From JBAYVY01 sp041674345 (GTDB lineage Bacteria; Planctomycetota; Phycisphaerae; Phycisphaerales; Zrk34): a stretch of 5,270 nucleotides of DNA. The translations under genes and the position numbers were made by a program. Below the pieces are notes generated by a model. The model made no database searches and was not told the origin of the DNA. It saw only the letters and a program-made list of their open reading frames with translations. Below are positions 5,120 through 5,270 of this stretch, in pieces. The stretch is taken from positions 1-5,270 of the forward strand of contig JBAYVY010000261.1 in NCBI GenBank assembly GCA_041674345.1, read 5' to 3'. Numbering within the stretch: the stretch's first letter is position 1; every line of letters starts with the position of its first letter.

Positions 5120-5270
5120 ATGAATGAACGTAGCAAACCAATTCGATGGATGATCGCGGCGACGGTTGGTTGTGCGCTGACGGGGGCGGCGTGGGCGCAG
5201 GTGCCGGTACCAGCGCCTGGACCGGGGGCGTTTCCGGGGGGACCTGGGATGGGGGGACAAATAATTGCCC
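5120..5270 (+). CDS. Exported protein with signal peptide, N-terminal part (partial)
   Basis: An open frame runs from ATG 5120 to the window edge (50 complete codons). The N terminus is a clear Sec-type signal peptide: basic n-region MNERSKPIRW, hydrophobic core MIAATVGCALTGAAWA (11-26), and an AWA-Q cleavage site predicted between residues 26 and 27. The mature protein begins QVPVPAPGPGAFPGGPGMGG, a Pro/Gly-rich stretch of the kind often seen at the N terminus of planctomycete secreted proteins. C18 does not form a lipobox (TVGC, with Thr where Leu/Val/Ile is expected), so a lipoprotein is unlikely. The ribosome-binding site is poor; TTG at 5114 is an alternative start in frame, with a stop just before it at 5111-5113. 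It follows the BatA-like gene by 72 bp, so it may be the next gene of the module. The product is otherwise unrecognisable from this much. Confidence 0.75.
   Translation, partial: MNERSKPIRWMIAATVGCALTGAAWAQVPVPAPGPGAFPGGPGMGGQIIA

Noticed and set aside
5092..5127. Short upstream ORF (MMEFRKLIEHE) overlapping the start of the signal-peptide gene
   Set aside because: Eleven codons with no ribosome-binding site or recognisable leader features; expected by chance.

Overview
The window looks like a piece of a Planctomycetota chromosome (or a close relative within the PVC group). GC content is high, the gene order MoxR ATPase – DUF58 protein – BatA-like membrane protein is familiar, the upstream neighbour is a prenyltransferase/squalene-oxidase-repeat protein ending in LPILQR, and almost every gap is filled by short repeats of the kind common in planctomycete and verrucomicrobial genomes. 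The lineage is inferred from protein style and context; no marker gene is present.

Layout, all on the + strand: (1) the last 106 codons of a prenyltransferase/squalene-oxidase-repeat protein, ending at 322; (2) a 166-bp gap filled by an inverted repeat of CGAAA-type units; (3) a complete MoxR-family AAA+ ATPase, 489-1556; (4) a 59-bp gap holding a second, smaller copy of the same repeat family, running right up to the next start codon; (5) a complete DUF58/VWA-like protein, 1616-2581, carrying an in-frame array of 8-bp repeats; (6) a 105-bp gap with a 31-bp-stem hairpin; (7) a complete BatA-like membrane protein, 2687-5047, with a von Willebrand A-type domain, a glutamine-amidotransferase-like domain and three in-frame repeat insertions; (8) a 72-bp gap with a CACGGAG repeat; (9) the first 50 codons of a secreted or periplasmic protein with a clear signal peptide, running off the window at 5270.

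The three complete genes form a classic MoxR/VWA module. By family knowledge, the AAA+ ATPase acts as a chaperone-like remodeller, the DUF58 protein is a cytosolic VWA-like partner, and the BatA-like protein is the membrane-anchored partner. The client in planctomycetes is not established. The signal-peptide gene and the repeat protein flanking the module may belong to the same transcription unit. No convincing promoter or U-tract terminator is visible.

The genes themselves are not new. The unusual feature is the density and diversity of short repeats: at least five sequence families in 5.3 kb, one or more in every intergenic gap, and four insertions translated inside two MIDAS-bearing proteins. 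The in-frame GLKPYGL/GLKPDGL palindromes and the 8-bp array next to the DUF58 metal site are the most worthwhile leads.
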